NCBI GenBank assembly: GCA_003560935.1
Contig: PWJF01000195.1
Coordinates: forward strand, 1 to 11,373
Direction of reading: 5' to 3'
DNA from: Ignavibacteriales bacterium
GTDB taxonomy: Bacteria; Bacteroidota; Ignavibacteria; T3Sed10-11
Length of the DNA: 11,373 nt
Below are positions 7,698-11,373 of this stretch, piece by piece. Within the stretch, counting starts at the first letter, position 1; the number at the start of each line of letters is the position of its first letter. The notes beneath the pieces were generated by a model that was not told the DNA's origin, made no database searches, and saw only the letters and a list, made by a program, of their open reading frames with translations. Both the position numbers and the translations under genes were made by a program.

Positions 7698-7715
7698 AAT
7701 GGTATCCATTAATGG
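7698..7715. promoter_or_regulatory. Short palindromic cluster before the solute-binding protein gene
   Basis: The 18 bases AATGGTATCCATTAATGG contain AATGG-TAT-CCATT as an inverted repeat and CCATTAATGG as a perfect 10-base palindrome. The site fills half of the 35-base gap between the TAA at 7694 and the GTG at 7732. It could be an operator or a small mRNA hairpin near the start. It is short enough to be chance, and I recognise no regulator family from it. Confidence 0.25.
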
Positions 7716-7731
7716 GAATTAAAAATTTGTT

Positions 7732-9033
7732 GTGAAACAACATATACTCATCATTACAAGTGTCCTGTTATTACTGAGCTGCGGTCCATCTTCTCACGAC
7801 ATCGAACATGAAAAACCCGGTGTTACGCGGCTCACCTATTGGCCCGCTCCGAATCCACAGGAAATGCAGCTTGCCGATAGTCTCGTGCGGGTATGGAATC
7901 AAAATAACCCGAATATTCAGGTGAGGATGCAGCCGATACCGGTCGGGCAGTCGACTGAAGAAGTATTACTCGCCTCTATCGCAGCCGGTACAACTCCCGA
8001 TATATGCTCGAACATTTGGCCGGGCGCGCTCTACGATTATACTCGAGCGGGAGGTTTAGTTGCATTCGACAAATTCTCCGACTTCGATTCGGTGATGACC
8101 TCAAGAGTGCCGGATGAATTGTTGGAAACATTCAGATCTCCCGACGGTTCGATCTATCAAATACCGTGGAAAACTAATCCCGTGATGATGATTTATAATA
8201 AAAGAATACTTGGAGAGTTGGGCTATGAAGAACCGCCGCGGACCTATTCTGAATTTTTAAAGATCGGGCGTGAACTTGCCGGGCTGCGTGAAAAAAATAA
8301 AAGCTTTGATGTGTGGATGGGACAACGTGATATACGTCCGATATGGTGGCAGCGTTTTTTCGATTACCTGCCATTTTACATAGCAGCATCGGGAGGAAAA
8401 ACGCTTTTCGATAATCATACCGTTGCGTTTGTAAACGAACGCGCAGAAGCAGTGATGGCATTTTTCAGAGATTGCTATCGTGACAAAGTGTTTCCACGAA
8501 CTTTTTCTCATCAACAGGATCCGTTTCTGTTGGAAAAAATGGCAACAAATTTTGCGGGTCCATGGCAGATACCCACCATCCAACGGTATGCTCCACATAT
8601 AGAATTCGGTGTTGCACCGTTACCTGTCCCGGATAATTATGAAGGTCCGATTTATACGTACGGTGATTTCAAGAATATATCTATCTTTAGCAATACACGG
8701 CACCCGGAGGCAGCGTGGGAGTTTGTTAAATTTTTAGTTACACCGGAACATGACTTCGCATTACTTGAAATTGCCAATCAGATACCCGTTCGCGGGGATC
8801 TTCTAACCAACCCGATGTTTGACGATTTTTTTAAACGGAAACCACATATGCTGTTGTTCGCCGAACAAGCACTATATACAAGAAGTGTGGATGAAGTAGC
8901 TGATCTTAAAGAGATACTGGATGCATTGTCACAGGAATATGAAGCGGCAGCTGTTTACGGGCGAAGATCACCGGCAGAGGCAATTCATCGGGCAGCACGA
9001 CGTGCCGAGTTAATTATCGAATGGAATAAATGA
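7732..9033 (+). CDS. Sugar-type ABC transporter solute-binding lipoprotein
   Basis: The 433-residue protein belongs to extracellular solute-binding family 1 (MalE/UgpB-like). It starts at GTG; an in-frame TAA 9 bases upstream excludes a longer protein. No strong Shine-Dalgarno is seen, so translation may depend on the upstream gene. The N-terminus MKQHILIITSVLLLLSC is a lipoprotein signal with lipobox LLSC, so Cys17 should be lipidated and the protein held on the periplasmic side of a membrane. Family landmarks follow: RLTYWPAPN, then LVRVWNQNNPNIQVRMQPIP (first lobe), LLASIAAGTTPDI, YQIPWKTNPVMMIYNKRIL (the Y-N-K element near the hinge), and AAWEFVKFLVTPEH in the second lobe. The length is usual for the family. 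The family binds mono- or oligosaccharides or glycerol phosphates and hands them to the permeases; which one applies here cannot be told. The gene overlaps the next permease by ATGA. Confidence 0.93.
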   Translation: MKQHILIITSVLLLLSCGPSSHDIEHEKPGVTRLTYWPAPNPQEMQLADSLVRVWNQNNPNIQVRMQPIPVGQSTEEVLLASIAAGTTPDICSNIWPGALYDYTRAGGLVAFDKFSDFDSVMTSRVPDELLETFRSPDGSIYQIPWKTNPVMMIYNKRILGELGYEEPPRTYSEFLKIGRELAGLREKNKSFDVWMGQRDIRPIWWQRFFDYLPFYIAASGGKTLFDNHTVAFVNERAEAVMAFFRDCYRDKVFPRTFSHQQDPFLLEKMATNFAGPWQIPTIQRYAPHIEFGVAPLPVPDNYEGPIYTYGDFKNISIFSNTRHPEAAWEFVKFLVTPEHDFALLEIANQIPVRGDLLTNPMFDDFFKRKPHMLLFAEQALYTRSVDEVADLKEILDALSQEYEAAAVYGRRSPAEAIHRAARRAELIIEWNK

Positions 9034-9926
9034 AATCTGTGCATACATTGATTTCGCGTATACGGGAAAGTGAAAAGAACGGATATGCCTTCATTCTGCC
9101 GTATATAATATTTTTCTGTTTATTTATTGCATACCCGCTTATTTTCTCGTTTATTCTTGTTTTTCACCGTTGGAACATCGTCACACCGATGGAGTGGATA
9201 GGTCTGCGAAACTTTATTCGCCTCTTTCAGGACCCGTTGTTTGCAAGAGCAATTATTAATACGCTAATCTTTCTTGTATTGCATATCCCCTTACAGATCG
9301 TTATCGCGTTGTTCTTTGCGCTTTTGCTGAATTCCGCAATTAAACTCCGTGGATTGTTCCGGTCCGTGTATTTCTTTCCCGTCGTCGTTTCCGGTGTCGT
9401 TGTAACGATACTCTGGGCTCAATTGTATAACTATGAGAACGGATTGTTCAATCATATATTGACAGCGCTTGGTTTTTCGGCTATACCGTGGCTGGTCGAT
9501 CCGGCTTTTGCTATGCCTTCAATCGCAATTATGGCAACGTGGAAAAATGTAGGTTTATACATTGTGCTGTTTCTTGTCGGACTGCAAACCATCCCGTCGT
9601 ATCTCTATGAAGCAGCCGAGATTGACGGGGCGTCGAAGAATTATCAGTTTTTCAAAATCACGCTGCCGATGTTGAATCCGACAATAGTGGTAATATTCAT
9701 TCTTTCGACCATCGGCGGGTTTTCACTTTTTATTGAACCGTATATAATGACCGGTGGCGGCCCGATGAACAGCACGCTTTCTGCAATGCTGTATATTTAT
9801 AATCAAGCATTCAGTTTCAACCATATGGGATATGCTGCTGCACTCGGGTTTGTTTTTGCCCTTATTATACTGTTCGTGGTAACATTGCAACGAAGAATAA
9901 TGGAAACCGAGGACTATAGCACGTGA
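9030..9926 (+). CDS. ABC transporter permease, MalF/UgpA-like
   Basis: The 298-residue inner-membrane protein has six hydrophobic segments, at about 19-45, 74-103, 111-133, 163-187, 217-237 and 266-286. The cytoplasmic EAA loop at 194-213 reads EAAEIDGASKNYQFFKITLP, an exact fit to the EAA---DGA------F--I-LP consensus that docks with the ATPase. TGGGP (241-245) before the last segment is also typical of this family. The length and the N-terminal segment order match short MalF-type sugar permeases, which lack the large periplasmic loop of E. coli MalF. Its ATG lies inside the ATGA overlap with the binding-protein gene, and there is only a weak upstream GGA, so translational coupling is likely. 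It forms a heterodimeric channel with the next gene product. Confidence 0.95.
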   Translation: MKSVHTLISRIRESEKNGYAFILPYIIFFCLFIAYPLIFSFILVFHRWNIVTPMEWIGLRNFIRLFQDPLFARAIINTLIFLVLHIPLQIVIALFFALLLNSAIKLRGLFRSVYFFPVVVSGVVVTILWAQLYNYENGLFNHILTALGFSAIPWLVDPAFAMPSIAIMATWKNVGLYIVLFLVGLQTIPSYLYEAAEIDGASKNYQFFKITLPMLNPTIVVIFILSTIGGFSLFIEPYIMTGGGPMNSTLSAMLYIYNQAFSFNHMGYAAALGFVFALIILFVVTLQRRIMETEDYST

Positions 9927-10732
9927 CACGAATTGGAATATATATCCTTTTGATGGTCGGGCTTATAGTATTCGGATACCCGTTTGTCTGGATGATTTCG
10001 GCTTCGTTAAAGCCCGAGCTTGAGATCGGGGCATTGACGTTGTGGTCGTCGGATTTTTCTTCGAAGAATTATGAGCTTGTTGTCAACCGGATTCCGGTAT
10101 TTCGGGCTTTATTAAACAGCACTATTGTATCGGTATCGGTTACCATCTCGGTTCTCATTTTCGGATCGATGGTCGGATTTGCTCTTGCAAAAATGCGATT
10201 CTTCGGCAAGGAAATTCTTTTTGTCGCTATACTCTTTACGATGATGATTCCGTTTCAGATCACTATGATCCCGCAGTACATTTTAATGGTATGGCTCGGA
10301 CTCACGGATACATATCTCGGATTGATAGCTCCGTATGCAATGACCGCTCTCAGCATTGTACTTTTTCGGCAATTTTTCATGAGCATACCACAGGCGTTGA
10401 TTGATGCGGCTCGAGTAGACGGTTGCTCCGACCTAAAGATACTTTTTAAGATCGTCTGGCCGCTCTCGAGACCGGTTATCGTTACAGTAGGAATTCTAAC
10501 GTTTATGACCGTATGGAACGATGTCCTCTGGCCAATTATCGTTATTCGCGAACGAAGCATGATGACGATGCCGCAACTCGTTGCATTGTTCGTTACGGGT
10601 GGTGAAGCCGAAGGCCAGCTTGGTGCGATGCTCGCATCGGCAACCATGCTTGCGCTTCCCGTCATAATTGCATATTCTTTCTTTCAACGATATTTTATCG
10701 ATAGTATGGCAACAACAGGTTTGAAAGGATAA
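9923..10732 (+). CDS. ABC transporter permease, MalG/UgpE-like
   Basis: The 269-residue inner-membrane protein starts at GTG in a GTGA overlap with the previous gene; GAGGA at 9909-9913 is correctly spaced. The N-terminal YPFVWMISASLKP is the standard MalG-type first segment plus loop, followed by NSTIVSVSVT and hydrophobic segments near 65-88, 98-123, 130-150, 183-205 and 235-255. The EAA loop (about 159-180) reads LIDAARVDGCSDLKILFKIV: it keeps the D-G pair but has Cys in place of the usual Ala after it. The end, MATTGLKG, matches the family C-terminus. It pairs with the MalF-like subunit. No ATPase gene follows, so the importer probably uses an ATPase encoded elsewhere, as with shared MsmX/MsmK-type ATPases in other bacteria. 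Confidence 0.95.
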   Translation: MTRIGIYILLMVGLIVFGYPFVWMISASLKPELEIGALTLWSSDFSSKNYELVVNRIPVFRALLNSTIVSVSVTISVLIFGSMVGFALAKMRFFGKEILFVAILFTMMIPFQITMIPQYILMVWLGLTDTYLGLIAPYAMTALSIVLFRQFFMSIPQALIDAARVDGCSDLKILFKIVWPLSRPVIVTVGILTFMTVWNDVLWPIIVIRERSMMTMPQLVALFVTGGEAEGQLGAMLASATMLALPVIIAYSFFQRYFIDSMATTGLKG

Positions 10733-10743
10733 GGTGAAGTGAG

Positions 10744-11373
10744 ATGACATACCGATTGTATATTTTCATTATAGGAGGGTTTCTTTGTACTATTTTCTAT
10801 ATCGGAGTAACAAACGGGAATGAAATTATTCCCGATACCGCAACCATTGCACAAATCGGTCATTATAAAATTACCGTCGATAATTTGTTAGAGAGTTATG
10901 AAATTACACCGGCATTTGTAAAATTATCGAACGCTCCATTACGCACACATCTCCGGTATCTCATCTTTGAATATCTCATGGCATTGGAAGCAGAGCATCT
11001 CGGTTACGAAACATCGGCTATAACGCATCGTATGATTCAGGCAATCGAGGAAGATCTGACTGTCGATCAGTTGTATCATGACGATATATTATCACAGGTT
11101 AATTTGACTGAAGAGAATATAAACGCAGGAGTTCAGAAGGGCAGAGTACACATTCGTTTGCGATGGATATTTACCGAATCAATAGTCGAGGCGGAAAATA
11201 TTTTTCAGGCATACAGAGGGGGTGCGTCATTCGATAGTTTATTTTACAGCAATCTTCTTCCGGATATGCCCCCTGAAGCCCGGATGTATGAGAATTCGCA
11301 CTTAATGCTTGAGCGTGACAATCCCGAGTTGATGAAACAGATCGTTCATTTGAAAACGCAGGAAGTATCTGAA
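10744..11373 (+). CDS. SurA/parvulin-like periplasmic peptidyl-prolyl isomerase (3' end missing)
   Basis: An ATG at 10744, 11 bases after the permease stop, has AAGGTGA 6 bases upstream and opens a frame of 210 codons that runs off the right edge. Residues ~4-22 form a signal peptide or membrane anchor (LYIFIIGGFLCTIFYIGV) with no convincing lipobox. IAQIGHYKITVDNLLESYEI (36-55) matches the opening of SurA_N-like chaperone domains (typically VAxVGdxxIT...L...Y). A helical segment with LRYLIFEYLMALEAEHLGY follows. NLTEENINAGVQKGRVHIRL leads into RWIFTESIVEAENIFQAYRG and GASFDSLF, the layout of a PpiC/rotamase domain (xxRHILV...EA..i...l..Ga.F..L). The visible end (LMKQIVHLKTQEVSE) matches its closing part. 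The usual active-site His in the first strand is not obvious: the position reads Arg-Trp-Ile, so it may act mainly as a chaperone. Such proteins help outer-membrane proteins fold, which fits the receptor and barrel genes upstream. Confidence 0.75.
   Translation, partial: MTYRLYIFIIGGFLCTIFYIGVTNGNEIIPDTATIAQIGHYKITVDNLLESYEITPAFVKLSNAPLRTHLRYLIFEYLMALEAEHLGYETSAITHRMIQAIEEDLTVDQLYHDDILSQVNLTEENINAGVQKGRVHIRLRWIFTESIVEAENIFQAYRGGASFDSLFYSNLLPDMPPEARMYENSHLMLERDNPELMKQIVHLKTQEVSE

Noticed and set aside
10255-10665. A 136-codon open frame on the - strand inside the second permease gene.
   Set aside because: It lies wholly within a well-supported permease, has no recognisable domain, and its composition looks like the antisense of a membrane protein gene.
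1-11373. CRISPR arrays, insertion sequences, tRNA or rRNA genes and integration sites.
   Set aside because: I saw no spaced direct repeats, transposase-like frame, terminal inverted repeats, cloverleaf-like sequence or rRNA-like stretch. The window is almost fully coding and uniform in strand.

Overview
The window is about 11.4 kb of moderately AT-rich bacterial DNA. Every gene I can support lies on the + strand. The organism is most likely a Gram-negative member of the FCB superphylum outside classical Bacteroidota, such as the Calditrichota / KSB1 / Ignavibacteriota / Marinimicrobia kinds of lineage. The grounds are a NYPNPFNP-type C-terminal sorting domain, a second surface protein with a related but different tail, an Oar-like TonB-dependent receptor with a carboxypeptidase-regulatory-like domain, and a PorV/PorQ-family outer-membrane protein. 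The phylum is an inference from protein style. No marker gene is present.

Layout: (1) 2-568 is the 3' end of a secreted protein with a carbohydrate-binding-like beta domain and a type IX secretion (T9SS) type A tail. (2) 569-679 is an intergenic gap with a perfect extended -10-like sequence and a strong stem-loop. (3) 680-7696 is an envelope block: a TonB-dependent receptor, a 1100-residue exported protein with EF-hand-like loops and a T9SS/FlgD-like tail, and a PorV/PorQ-family protein. The last is interrupted by an in-frame TGA, which leaves a 54-codon remainder (7532-7696) that still reads as barrel protein. (4) 7732-10732 is a sugar-type ABC importer: a solute-binding lipoprotein and two permeases with ATGA and GTGA overlaps. 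No ATPase gene is in the window. (5) 10744 to the right edge is the 5' part of a SurA/parvulin-like periplasmic peptidyl-prolyl isomerase, open at the edge.

Gaps between genes from 680 onward are short or negative, so the whole block is plausibly one transcription unit. A coherent inferred reading is an uptake locus. Surface proteins would capture a (probably carbohydrate) substrate, the TonB receptor would carry it across the outer membrane, and the lipoprotein plus two permeases would carry it across the inner membrane using an ATPase encoded elsewhere. It resembles a polysaccharide-utilisation locus in logic, but there is no SusD partner and the inner-membrane step is an ABC importer. The substrate cannot be read from the sequence.

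The most notable points are the Gly-to-TGA interruption of the PorV-like gene, the large protein of unassigned function between the receptor and the PorV-like gene, and the outer-plus-inner membrane import arrangement.
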